Positions 34,305 to 43,930 of a DNA stretch of 64,000 bases are shown here, piece after piece. The stretch covers positions 3,839,001-3,903,000 of the forward strand of contig NZ_JAFHKM010000002.1 of assembly GCF_016937515.1 (NCBI RefSeq), given 5' to 3'. How positions within the stretch are numbered: the first letter of the stretch is position 1; every line of letters begins with the position of its first letter. Under the pieces are notes generated by a model. The model was not told where the DNA came from. It saw only the letters and a program-made list of their open reading frames with translations, and did not search any database. The stretch is from Cohnella algarum. Its GTDB lineage: Bacteria; Bacillota; Bacilli; Paenibacillales; Paenibacillaceae. Made by a program: the position numbers and the translations under genes.

Positions 34305-36431
34305 GTGACCGCTTCAAAGAAATATATAAACCGGGATTTGAGCTGGATCGAATTCAACCGCAGAGTATTGGAAGAGGCGGAAGACGCGACGACGCCGCTG
34401 CTTGAGCGTTTTCAGTTTTTATCGATCGTAACGAGCAATCTGGACGAATTCATGAGCGTTCGCGTGGCCGGGTTGAAGGATCAACTGCGGGCGGGGTTCA
34501 ACAAGCCCGATTTTACCGGCTATACTCCGCAAGGATTGACCAAACGGCTGGCCAAGCGGATCAACCGGATGGTGAAGGATCAATACAAGGCGTACCGGGA
34601 GCTGATGCGGGCGATCGCCAAGGAAGGCGTCGTCTTCGTCAAATGGCCGGATTTGACCGAAGAGCAAAAAGAAGAATTGGCCTCGTACTTTCAGCAGATC
34701 GTCTATCCGGTGCTGACGCCGATGGCGGTCGATTCGAGCCGGCCGTTTCCGCTCGTGCACAGCAAGGAGCTGTACATGGCCGTCGTCTTGCGGCCCGATA
34801 CCGAAGGGGACAAGCAGGAAGAGCGAACCTATTGCGCGATCGTCCAAGTGCCTTCGATCCTGCCTCGAACGGTTCCGGTTCCGGGACGCAGAGGAACGCG
34901 CAGGCACTATTTCATCATGCTCGAAGACTTGATCAAGGAGCAGATCGGTCGGCTGTTCAGCGGCTACGCGACCGAAGCGGTACACGCTTTCCGCGTGACG
35001 CGGAATTCGGATCTTACGCTTAATGAAGAAGGCGCGGAGGATTTGCTGGCGGAAATCGAGAAGGAGCTTCGCCGCCGCCGCCGGGGGTTTCCCGTCCGGC
35101 TGGAAATCGAGAAAGGCATGCACGAGGACGCTCGCGAATTGCTAGCCGACGAACTGGAGCTGGCCGACGACGAAATCGAGGAGATCGACGGACCGTTGGA
35201 CTTGTCGTTTTTGTCCCGGTTCGCGGGCTCGCTGCCGAACGCCGAACATCTCCGCTATCCCCGAGTAGAGCCGGTCTATCCGGCGGAATTCGAGGAAACG
35301 GACGACATGCTGTCGGCGGTGCGGGAGCGGGACGTGCTCGTCTACCATCCTTACGAATCGTTCGAAGCGGTCAACGATTTCATCAGCGAGGCGGCGGAAG
35401 ATCCGGAAGTGCTCGCGATCAAAATGACGCTCTACCGGGTCAACGCGAATTCGATTCTCGTGCAGGCGCTCGCCGCGGCGGCCGAATCGGGCAAGCAGGT
35501 AACCGTTGTCGTGGAGCTTAAGGCGCGGTTCGACGAGGAGCGGAACATCGCCTGGGCGAGACAGCTGGAGAAAGCGGGATGCCATGTCGTCTACGGGCTG
35601 GTCGGCCTGAAAACCCACGCGAAAATTACGCTCGTCGTCCGGCGGGAAAACGGGCTGCTCCGCAGGTACGTCCATGTCGGAACGGGGAACTACAACGAAA
35701 ACACGGCCCGTTTGTATACGGACGCCGGCCTGTTTACTTGCGATCCCGAGATCGGGGAGGATGCTTCCGCCCTGTTCAACGAAATGACCGGATACTCGAC
35801 GCCCCACGACTGGCGTTCGATCGCCGTCGCCCCTTCCGGCCTGCGGCCGAAGCTGTTCGAGCTGATCGACCGGGAAATCGCCTTCGCCCGGGAAGGAAAA
35901 CCGGCCCGCATTCTGGCGAAGATGAACTCGCTGTCGAACCAGTCGATAATCGACAAGCTTTACGAGGCTTCGGCGGCCGGCGTCAAAATCGATCTGATCG
36001 TCCGCGGCGTCTGCTGCCTCCGGCCGGGCGTTCCCGGCCTGAGCGAAAACGTGCGCGTCATCAGCATCGTGGACCGGTACCTGGAGCATTCCCGCATTTT
36101 GGCGGTCGGCGGCGGAGGCAAGGAAGAAGTGTTTATTTCGAGCGCCGACTGGATGACGCGGAATTTGATTCGCCGCGTGGAATTGCTCTGTCCGGTTTAT
36201 GACCCCGGGCTGAAAAAGATGCTCGTCAACTTGCTGGAGTTGAATTTGCATGACAATGTAAAGGCGCGGGAGCTTCAGGCGGACGGCGGCTACAAGCGCG
36301 TCGCTCCGAAGGCCGGCGAGGCGCCGCTGCGCAGCCAGTTTGCGGCCGCCGATATTTTGCTGTGGAAAAAAGTGGCCGCAGCCGCGGCGGAGGAAGAGCA
36401 GGCGGGCGCGCAAAACGCCGGGGATTTTTGA
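34305..36431 (+). CDS. ppk: Polyphosphate kinase 1
   Basis: About 708 residues from GTG 34305 (AGGGGG 7 bp upstream); ATG 34275 is an alternative start. PPK1 hallmarks are complete: Y-I-N-R-D-L-S-W-I-E-F-N-R-R-V-L at the N-terminus, the phospholipase-D-like catalytic core with G-L-K-T-H-A-K-I-T-L-V-V-R (active-site His) and the second H in Y-L-E-H-S-R-I. It reversibly transfers the gamma-phosphate of ATP to inorganic polyphosphate, at the membrane or in polyP granules. The promoter has a Pho box, so synthesis is tied to phosphate starvation. It converges on ppx. Confidence 0.97.
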   Translation: MTASKKYINRDLSWIEFNRRVLEEAEDATTPLLERFQFLSIVTSNLDEFMSVRVAGLKDQLRAGFNKPDFTGYTPQGLTKRLAKRINRMVKDQYKAYRELMRAIAKEGVVFVKWPDLTEEQKEELASYFQQIVYPVLTPMAVDSSRPFPLVHSKELYMAVVLRPDTEGDKQEERTYCAIVQVPSILPRTVPVPGRRGTRRHYFIMLEDLIKEQIGRLFSGYATEAVHAFRVTRNSDLTLNEEGAEDLLAEIEKELRRRRRGFPVRLEIEKGMHEDARELLADELELADDEIEEIDGPLDLSFLSRFAGSLPNAEHLRYPRVEPVYPAEFEETDDMLSAVRERDVLVYHPYESFEAVNDFISEAAEDPEVLAIKMTLYRVNANSILVQALAAAAESGKQVTVVVELKARFDEERNIAWARQLEKAGCHVVYGLVGLKTHAKITLVVRRENGLLRRYVHVGTGNYNENTARLYTDAGLFTCDPEIGEDASALFNEMTGYSTPHDWRSIAVAPSGLRPKLFELIDREIAFAREGKPARILAKMNSLSNQSIIDKLYEASAAGVKIDLIVRGVCCLRPGVPGLSENVRVISIVDRYLEHSRILAVGGGGKEEVFISSADWMTRNLIRRVELLCPVYDPGLKKMLVNLLELNLHDNVKARELQADGGYKRVAPKAGEAPLRSQFAAADILLWKKVAAAAAEEEQAGAQNAGDF

Positions 36432-36446
36432 GAGATTGCAGCCAAG

Positions 36447-36497
36447 GCGGATGCCGGTGCCGGTTTCGGAAGTCGAAATCGGCCCGGCATCCGCTTT
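36447..36497. terminator. Bidirectional terminator between ppk and ppx
   Basis: GCGGATGCCGG (36447-36457) and CCGGCATCCGC (36484-36494) form an 11-bp stem between the two convergent genes, followed by TTT on the plus strand. It would stop transcription from both sides. Confidence 0.7.
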
Positions 36498-36523
36498 CGT
36501 ATCGTTTCGCCCGCTTGGCGCGT

Positions 36524-38167
36524 TTAGCGGGCTTTGAGCTTGGGGCTCAGCCCCCAGCATTTTTTGAAGTCTTTGGCGATGGACTCGACTTCCATTTTCT
36601 CCATCGGAAGCGGATGGCGCGCTCTGGCCGTCAGCACCAGGCTTTTGCCTTTTTCGACGGCGACGTCCAGATCGACGATTCCTTGCGATTCGCTGCGGTC
36701 GAGCGCGGCCGCAAGCTGCAGCAGGACGCCAAGCCGGGCCGAGGCCTCCACGTCTCCGTCCTTCAGAATGGAACGATACGGCGCCAGCTTGCGGCGGAGC
36801 TGGCTCGGTCCCCGGTAGGAGGCGATCGACGCGGTAATCAGCGTCTCCCGGTGCGACAGCCCGTACCAATGCGCGTTCAGCAGCAAGTAGAACGTATGGT
36901 TCGCGCATTCGTTGTAATCGATGACCGCGCCGATGCGAAAGAGGCGCGAAGCCGCGTCGAGCCATTTGCGCGAAGGCTCGTCCAGGCCGGCGGCCGGCGC
37001 GAGGCGGTCGAACAAGTCCAAGGCCAGCCGGTTGACCTGGGCCAAATGCTCCCGCGGCGCGGCCGGATACAGCGTCGTCAGGTTGCGTACGCTTTCGTTC
37101 AGCACGTCTTGCGGAGAGGGCGTTTTTTCCCGGGGGAGGCACGTTTCGAAAAACAGCCCGTCCCGGATGCCGGCGCCGCACACGACGATGCGCGAGGCCG
37201 CGGCCGATTTCAAAACGGCGCGAAGAATGGCCAGCCCGGGGACGATGACGTCGGTCCTGTCCTTGGACAAACCGGGCACCTTGCGCCTTTTCTCGACGTC
37301 CAAGGCGGCCAGCATCCCGACGCTCTCGTCCAGAAGCCGGGGCTCGATCTCGAAGCCGTGCAAGTTGGACAGCGGATAGTTGTCGCTGCGCTGCCGGAAT
37401 TTGGCCAATGCCCGAACCGTGCCCCCCAGTCCGATCAGCGGGAGACCGGGATAGGACGAAATCCAGGGCTCGCCTTCGAACAGCTTCCGCGCCTCGGCTT
37501 CGATTTTTTCCAGGAGGGCGGGCGGCACCGGGTTGCCGTTCAACGACCAGCGGGCGGCGGTGTTGACGCAGCCGATCGGAAACGAAACGGAGGCCGCGAC
37601 CTTGCGGCCGAGGATCAGGCTGATTTCGGTGCTGCCGCCCCCGATATCGACGAGAAAAGCGTCGGAAAAATCCATCGTGCGCAGCATGGCGACGCTCCCG
37701 TAACGGGCTTCGTCCTTGCCGGACAGCAGCTCGACCGACAAGCCGGTTTCGCGCTTCAAACGCTGCAGCGCCACATCGCGATTGGCCGCCTGGCGGATCG
37801 CGGCGGTCGCGACGGCCCGGATTTGCTTCGCGCCGTGCATGTTGCAAATGCTGCCGTAATGCCGCAGCACCTCGGCAAGCTCGGCGAGCGTCGCGTCCGG
37901 CAGCGTTCCGTCTTCGGCCAGCTTTTGGCTGAGCCTGGCGGACCACCGGCCCTGGTCGATGACGCGGTACGCGCCTTCGCTTGATACTTGATAGACGGCA
38001 AGACGCACGGTGTTCGAACCGATATCGATCATGCCGGTTACGGTGGCGGATGCATTCAAAAGGTCGGGAGCCTCCTTCGATGACGAACGGCCGGCAGGTT
38101 TCGGCAATTTCCCCGTCGGAGGACGAATCGCCGAACGCCGGACTTCTGATGTGCGTTTAGCAATCAT
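36524..38167 (-). CDS. ppx: Exopolyphosphatase, Ppx/GppA family
   Basis: 547 residues from ATG 38167, chosen over the open frame up to 38281, which reads like intergenic sequence. After a ~40-residue basic leader comes the actin-like ATPase fold: M-I-D-I-G-S-N-T-V-R-L, L-V-D-I-G-G-G-S-T-E-I-S and I-G-L-G-G-T-V-R-A-L. The C-terminal half is a helical HD-type region (H-T-F-Y-L-L-L-N, L-S-H-R-E-T). It removes terminal phosphates from polyphosphate, or converts pppGpp to ppGpp if GppA-like; sequence alone does not separate these. Pairing with ppk favours the polyphosphate role. Confidence 0.93.
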   Translation of the reverse strand: MIAKRTSEVRRSAIRPPTGKLPKPAGRSSSKEAPDLLNASATVTGMIDIGSNTVRLAVYQVSSEGAYRVIDQGRWSARLSQKLAEDGTLPDATLAELAEVLRHYGSICNMHGAKQIRAVATAAIRQAANRDVALQRLKRETGLSVELLSGKDEARYGSVAMLRTMDFSDAFLVDIGGGSTEISLILGRKVAASVSFPIGCVNTAARWSLNGNPVPPALLEKIEAEARKLFEGEPWISSYPGLPLIGLGGTVRALAKFRQRSDNYPLSNLHGFEIEPRLLDESVGMLAALDVEKRRKVPGLSKDRTDVIVPGLAILRAVLKSAAASRIVVCGAGIRDGLFFETCLPREKTPSPQDVLNESVRNLTTLYPAAPREHLAQVNRLALDLFDRLAPAAGLDEPSRKWLDAASRLFRIGAVIDYNECANHTFYLLLNAHWYGLSHRETLITASIASYRGPSQLRRKLAPYRSILKDGDVEASARLGVLLQLAAALDRSESQGIVDLDVAVEKGKSLVLTARARHPLPMEKMEVESIAKDFKKCWGLSPKLKAR

Positions 38168-38556
38168 TTTACCACCCGGGGCGCCGGGGCAAAAGAGAGA
38201 AAGCGGACGAGATCGCGGTCTCGGGACGGATCTTGGCATTTTTTCCGAAACGCCGAAAACGTGGCTCGAATAATTTGTCACAATTTGCTAATCCTTATGG
38301 GTGGCCGCATGACAAGAAATCATTATCCAATCGATAAGACATTTTTATTCGGGCCTCGGTTCCATTCGCCGTTGAAATCGTTTATCATAAAAAAAGGTCA
38401 GAAAAGCTGAAACTTTTTCCGTTTTACGCGTCCTAACGCGCGGAATGTCTTCGTTGCTCGCTTTTTTGGCGGCCTGCAGCAGAATCCGCGCACGAAATCA
38501 TGCGCTCGCATTCGCCCCGGCGAATTCGAAATTTTGGGAACGAAGGAGAGAAAACG
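38168..38556. other. 389-bp divergent regulatory gap between ppx and citZ
   Basis: No gene is seen. It must hold promoters for ppx (-) and the citZ-icd-mdh group (+). AT-rich patches occur around 38300-38410 (TTTATCATAAAAAAAGG), but no promoter pair of good quality and no 11-bp Pho repeats were found. Confidence 0.4.
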
Positions 38557-39672
38557 ATGACGGCAACAAAAGGTCTGGAAGGAATCGTCGCCGCGACTTC
38601 ATCCGTCAGCTCCATCATCGATGGCGTTTTGACGTACCGCGGCATCGATATCGACGAGCTCGCGGAAAAGGCGACTTTCGAAGAAGTCGCCTATTTACTG
38701 TGGAAAGGCAAGCTTCCGACGCAACGGGAACTGGACGAACTGCTCGCCCAGCTCGGGGAATACGCGGCCGTGTCCGACGAAGTGATCGCGGGTCTGCGCC
38801 TCTATCCAAAGAGCGCCAACTCGATGGCCGCGCTCCGCACGGTCGTATCGAGCCTCGCTTTGTACGACGGGGAAGCTCAGGACATGAGCGCCGAAGCCAA
38901 TTACCGCAAGGCGGTCAAGCTGCAAGCCCAATTGCCGACGGTCGTCGCCGCTTTCGCGCGCATCCGCCAAGGACTGGAGCCGGTCGCCCCGAAGAAAGGC
39001 GTCGGCATCGCGCATAACTTCCTTTACATGCTGACGGGCGAAGAACCCGCGGCGGTGGCGATCGAAGCGCTGGACAAGGCGCTCGTGCTGCACGCCGACC
39101 ATGAGCTGAACGCGTCGACGTTTGCCGGCCGCGTTACGGTCGCGACGCTGTCGGATATTTACTCCGGCGTCACGTCGGCGATCGGCGCGCTCAAAGGTCC
39201 GCTGCACGGCGGCGCCAACGAGGCCGTCATGGTCATGCTGGACGATATCGGTTCCCTGGCCAACGTCGAGCCGTACATTCAAAACAAGCTGAACAACAAG
39301 GAAAAAATCATGGGCTTCGGCCACCGCGTGTACAAGAACGGCGACCCGCGCGCGAAGCACCTTCAGGAAATGTCCCGCCAGCTCGGCGAGCTGAAGGGCG
39401 ACTCGACCCTGTACGAGATGTCCGTCAAGATCGAGGATCTCGTCACCGGCCAGAAGGGCCTGAAGCCGAACGTGGATTTCTACTCGGCTTCTTGCTACAC
39501 GATGCTGGGCATCCCGCGCGACCTGTTCACGCCGATTTTCGCGATCAGCCGCGTGTCCGGCTGGACCGCCCACATTTTGGAGCAGCTTGCCGACAACCGT
39601 CTCATCCGCCCGCGCGCCGAATACGTCGGTCCCGTCGGCCAGCACTACGTGCCGATCGAACAGCGCGGCTAA
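38557..39672 (+). CDS. citZ: Citrate synthase
   Basis: 371 residues from ATG 38557, with GAAGGAGAG upstream. It is a short, Gram-positive type II citrate synthase. Visible are L-T-Y-R-G-I-D-I near the N-terminus, the catalytic His in H-A-D-H-E-L-N-A-S-T, the G-G-A-N-E-A substrate loop, and G-F-G-H-R-V-Y-K with the second catalytic His. It condenses oxaloacetate and acetyl-CoA. It is first in a citZ-icd-mdh cluster as in Bacillus, with icd 42 bp downstream. Confidence 0.97.
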   Translation: MTATKGLEGIVAATSSVSSIIDGVLTYRGIDIDELAEKATFEEVAYLLWKGKLPTQRELDELLAQLGEYAAVSDEVIAGLRLYPKSANSMAALRTVVSSLALYDGEAQDMSAEANYRKAVKLQAQLPTVVAAFARIRQGLEPVAPKKGVGIAHNFLYMLTGEEPAAVAIEALDKALVLHADHELNASTFAGRVTVATLSDIYSGVTSAIGALKGPLHGGANEAVMVMLDDIGSLANVEPYIQNKLNNKEKIMGFGHRVYKNGDPRAKHLQEMSRQLGELKGDSTLYEMSVKIEDLVTGQKGLKPNVDFYSASCYTMLGIPRDLFTPIFAISRVSGWTAHILEQLADNRLIRPRAEYVGPVGQHYVPIEQRG

Positions 39673-39714
39673 GCTTCCGGTTTTTTGCGAACAAATAACC
39701 TTGCAGGAGGATAA

Positions 39715-41013
39715 ATGAACATGCAATTGGAAAAATTCGCTCCCCCGACTTCCGGCCAACCGATTACCGTAACGAACGGCGTACTGAACGTGCCGAACAA
39801 TCCGATCATTCCGTTTATCGAAGGCGACGGCACCGGCCGCGACATTTGGCGCGCTTCCAAACGCGTCCTCGACGCCGCCGTCAAGAAAGCCTATAACGGA
39901 GAGAAAGAAATCGCCTGGTACGAAGTGTTCGCCGGCGAAAAAGCGTTCAATACTTACGGCGAATGGCTGCCGGCAGACACGCTGACCGCCATCCGCGAAT
40001 ACATCATCGCCATCAAGGGTCCGCTGACGACGCCGATCGGCGGCGGCATCCGTTCCTTGAACGTCGCGCTGCGCCAGGAGCTCGACCTGTACGTTTGCTT
40101 GCGTCCCGTGCGCTATTTCGACGGCGTGCCTTCCCCGGTCAAACGCCCGGACCTCGTGGACATGGTCATTTTCCGCGAAAACACCGAGGACATCTATGCC
40201 GGCATCGAGTACCAAGCCGAAACGGCCGACGTGAAAAAAGTGATCGAATTCCTGCAAAAGGAAATGGGCGTCAAAAAAATCCGCTTCCCGGAAACGTCCG
40301 GCATCGGCATCAAGCCGGTATCGTCCGAAGGCTCCAAGCGTCTCGTTCGCGCCGCGATCGAATACGCGATCAAGCATAAACGCAAATCGGTTACGCTCGT
40401 GCACAAAGGCAACATCATGAAATTCACGGAAGGCGCGTTCAAAAACTGGGGCTACGAAGTGGCCGAAACCGAGTACGCGGATCAAACCTTCACCTGGGGC
40501 CAATACGACAAAATCAAAGCCGAGCAAGGCGAGGAAGCGGCCAACGCCGCGCAAAAAGCGGCTCTCGCCGAGGGCAAAATCCTCGTCAAGGACGCGATCG
40601 CCGATATCGCGCTGCAGCAAGTGCTGACCCGTCCGACCGACTTTGACGTCATCGCGACGCTGAACCTGAACGGCGACTACCTGTCCGACGCGCTGGCGGC
40701 CCAAGTCGGCGGCATCGGCATCGCTCCGGGAGCCAACATCAACTATGCGACCGGCCACGCCATCTTCGAAGCGACGCACGGCACCGCTCCGAAGTATGCC
40801 GACAAGGACGTCGTCAACCCGGGCTCCGTCATTCTGTCCGGCGTTATGCTGTTCGAGCATCTCGGCTGGCTGGAAGCCGCGGACCTGGTGTACAAAGGCC
40901 TGGAAAAATCGATCAACAGCAAAATCGTGACCTACGACTTCGCCCGCCTGATGGAAGGCGCGACCGAAGTCAAATGCTCCGAATTCGCCGACGAAATCAT
41001 CAAAAACATGTAA
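39715..41013 (+). CDS. icd: Isocitrate dehydrogenase (NADP-type)
   Basis: 432 residues from ATG 39715 (GGAGG 4 bp upstream) or 430 from ATG 39721 (10 bp). Bacterial NADP-IDH features: [10 protein letters not shown] at the N-terminus, [16 protein letters not shown] (substrate Ser and Arg residues), Y-V-C-L-R-P-V-R-Y, and [10 protein letters not shown] coenzyme loop, whose K and Y favour NADP. It oxidises isocitrate to 2-oxoglutarate. mdh starts 19 bp after the stop. Confidence 0.97.
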   Translation: MNMQLEKFAPPTSGQPITVTNGVLNVPNNPIIPFIEGDGTGRDIWRASKRVLDAAVKKAYNGEKEIAWYEVFAGEKAFNTYGEWLPADTLTAIREYIIAIKGPLTTPIGGGIRSLNVALRQELDLYVCLRPVRYFDGVPSPVKRPDLVDMVIFRENTEDIYAGIEYQAETADVKKVIEFLQKEMGVKKIRFPETSGIGIKPVSSEGSKRLVRAAIEYAIKHKRKSVTLVHKGNIMKFTEGAFKNWGYEVAETEYADQTFTWGQYDKIKAEQGEEAANAAQKAALAEGKILVKDAIADIALQQVLTRPTDFDVIATLNLNGDYLSDALAAQVGGIGIAPGANINYATGHAIFEATHGTAPKYADKDVVNPGSVILSGVMLFEHLGWLEAADLVYKGLEKSINSKIVTYDFARLMEGATEVKCSEFADEIIKNM

Positions 41014-41032
41014 CCGGGAGGCGCTGCGGGAT

Positions 41033-41977
<945 letters not shown>

Positions 41978-42000
41978 CCCGGCGCCATCGACGCTAATCA

Positions 42001-42046
42001 AGCGCACCTTCGCTGCGGCCTAGCCGCTTCGGAGCGTGCGCTTTTT
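42001..42046 (+). terminator. Intrinsic terminator after mdh
   Basis: A long hairpin, AGCGCAC... with ...GTGCGCT and inner GC-rich pairing (CTGCGGC/GCCGC), is followed by TTTTTATT. Confidence 0.88.
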
Positions 42047-42177
42047 ATTCGATTCGGATGAAAAATCGGCAAATTCAAACTTTCCGTTAATTCGAAGCGG
42101 CTCGTTTTCGTTTTGGGCGTTTTTTGTGTATACTGGACATGAACTGTTGTAAATATTGGCTGGGAGGATTTCTACAA

Positions 42178-42603
42178 ATGTCGACGTTTATGTTGTTTTT
42201 GCATGTCGTGGGCGCCGTCGGAATGGGCATATATGCCGTGCTTCCGTTCGTCGCGGCAAGGTTTCGGCAATTGTCCACGCCTGCGCAGGAAGGACTTGCG
42301 AACGGATTGGTGACGGCCGGCAGAGTCGGGCAGTTCGCGCTCGTCATTCAGCTGCTTACCGGCGGCTATCTGATTTCGCAAGCCGACTATACCGTCCCCT
42401 GGATGATCGTCGTGGTCGTGCTGTTTGTCGTCATGGGCGCTTTCACCGGCATTATGCAAGGACCGCTGAAGCGGATTCAGGCCGCGGCCGCAAGCAACAC
42501 GGACGCCAGCGGAGCGATCTCGCGAGTGCAGACGCTGAGCGTGCTGACGCTGATCGTTTTCCTCGTCGTTTTGTGGCTGATGCAGGATCCGTGGTACGCC
42601 TAA
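42178..42603 (+). CDS. Four-helix membrane protein of unknown function
   Basis: 141 residues from ATG 42178 (GGGAGGAT upstream). Four hydrophobic segments are spaced along the whole length: F-M-L-F-L-H-V-V-G-A-V-G-M-G, a second around L-V-I-Q-L-L-T-G-G-Y-L-I, a third W-M-I-V-V-V-V-L-F-V-V-M-G and a fourth L-T-L-I-V-F-L-V-V-L-W-L. The His in the first helix and general layout resemble CopD- or DUF2269-like proteins, but no ligand residues are convincing. It is flanked by terminators and stands alone. Function not assigned. Confidence 0.75.
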   Translation: MSTFMLFLHVVGAVGMGIYAVLPFVAARFRQLSTPAQEGLANGLVTAGRVGQFALVIQLLTGGYLISQADYTVPWMIVVVVLFVVMGAFTGIMQGPLKRIQAAAASNTDASGAISRVQTLSVLTLIVFLVVLWLMQDPWYA

Positions 42604-42620
42604 AACGAGAAGACGTTTGC

Positions 42621-42665
42621 CTTGCTTCGTTCGGGGGATCTTCCCCAAGCGGAGCAAGTTTTTTT
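42621..42665 (+). terminator. Intrinsic terminator
   Basis: CTTGCT...AGCAAG encloses GGGGGATCTTCCCC-type pairing and is followed by TTTTTTT. It ends the four-helix protein gene. Confidence 0.85.
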
Positions 42666-42823
42666 ATATTCATTGACCGTTGACCGTCCCGCGACAGCCG
42701 AATGTACCCGCCATTTTCGCCCTCTTGACCGCCGATCGTCCGCAGCGGTGCCGGAGCCGTATTCCGAAGTCTCCAGGCCGTAGCGTTTTTCGACAAAGAA
42801 TAGGCACAAAGGTCAAGGCCACC

Positions 42824-42852
42824 TTGCCATCCGGCAAACCGGGACTTATAAT
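42824..42852 (+). promoter_or_regulatory. Sigma-A promoter with overlapping dyad, sugar transporter operon
   Basis: TTGCCA (42824-42829), a 17-bp spacer and a perfect TATAAT (42847-42852) make a strong housekeeping promoter 55 bp before the first gene. The minus-35 box is part of the dyad TTGCC-ATCC-GGCAA (42824-42837), a possible repressor site. Confidence 0.75.
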
Positions 42853-42906
42853 CAGAAAAGTTGCAAATATGTTCGATCGTCCATACAAACTGGGAGGCAC
42901 TACGCA

Positions 42907-43857
42907 ATGAAAAAAGGATTTTTGCTACTGACGGCTATCATACTGGCGCTGAGCCTTGCGGCTTGCGGAGCCTCGGAAAATGAAAGCGGCAACGCCGGCA
43001 CGGAGAACGCGGGTCAGAAGATTGTCTCGATTATGACTCCTTTCCTATCCTCGGTCACGACCGGCCAAATGGTGGAAGAGCTGAAGAAAGACGCGGAGGC
43101 GAAAGGCTGGAAGACGAACGTCGTCGATACGAAGGGCGATGTCGGCCAGTTGGCAAGCCGGATGGAAGACGTCATTTCGTCGAAAACGGACGCGATCGTG
43201 CTCGTCAGCACGGACCCGAATCAAGTAAAAAGCCAAATCCAGTCGGCGGCGGAGCATAACATTCCCGTCTTCGGCTGCGATTCCGGATATATCGAAGGCA
43301 TGGCGATGAACGCCACGAGCGATAATGCGGCCATGTCGGAGATGATCACGAACCACTTGTTCGAAACGATCGGCGGCAAAGGCAATCTGGTCGTGCTGAC
43401 GTACCGGGCCCATCCCGGCGTGCTGAAGCGGACCGAGAAGCTGGATGAGCTGCTGGCCGCCGCTCCGGACGTGAAGACGGTAACGGAGCAGCAGGTCGAA
43501 GTGCCCGGGCCGATCGAAAGCGCCCGCAAGCAAATGGAAAGCCTGCTTCTCGCCAATCAGCAGGAAGGCGCCGTCACGGCCGTCTGGGCGGGCTGGGACG
43601 AGCCGGCGATCGGCGCGGCGCAGGCGATCGAAGCGGCCGGACGGGACGACATCGTCGTCATCGGAATCGACGGCAACAGCCAGGCGGTCGATATGATCAA
43701 AAAGGGTTCGCCGCTGATCGCCACCGTCGAGCAAAACTTCGAAGGAATGGCGGATATCGTCGTCGCCCAGATCGATCGCACCTTCCAGGGACAGGAAGTG
43801 GAAGGAACCGAGCTTTACGCACCGGCCAGCCTGATTACGAAGGACAGCGCCGAATAA
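42907..43857 (+). CDS. Sugar ABC transporter substrate-binding lipoprotein (RbsB-like)
   Basis: 316 residues from ATG 42907 with GGGAGG upstream. Signal peptide and lipobox L-A-A-C (Cys20) anchor it outside the membrane; an Asn/Gly/Glu linker follows. The body is a periplasmic-binding-protein type 1 fold: T-D-A-I-V-L-V-S-T-D-P-N-Q-V, N-I-P-V-F-G-C-D-S-G-Y, A-V-W-A-G-W-D-E-P-A, I-G-I-D-G-N-S-Q-A-V-D. Such proteins bind ribose, galactose, inositol or similar pentoses and hexoses; the ligand is not evident. First gene of a transporter plus kinase operon. Confidence 0.93.
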   Translation: MKKGFLLLTAIILALSLAACGASENESGNAGTENAGQKIVSIMTPFLSSVTTGQMVEELKKDAEAKGWKTNVVDTKGDVGQLASRMEDVISSKTDAIVLVSTDPNQVKSQIQSAAEHNIPVFGCDSGYIEGMAMNATSDNAAMSEMITNHLFETIGGKGNLVVLTYRAHPGVLKRTEKLDELLAAAPDVKTVTEQQVEVPGPIESARKQMESLLLANQQEGAVTAVWAGWDEPAIGAAQAIEAAGRDDIVVIGIDGNSQAVDMIKKGSPLIATVEQNFEGMADIVVAQIDRTFQGQEVEGTELYAPASLITKDSAE

Positions 43858-43930
43858 CGCCGATACGTTGGGACGATGAAGGGATTAGAATCGAAGTTTG
43901 GCAAGAGGCCGAACGGAAGGGGCGGGGGTT

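Noticed and set aside
35142..37946. 934-codon minus-strand reading frame across ppk and ppx
   Set aside because: Runs antisense to ppk and out of frame over ppx; a shadow caused by high G+C and rare stop codons.
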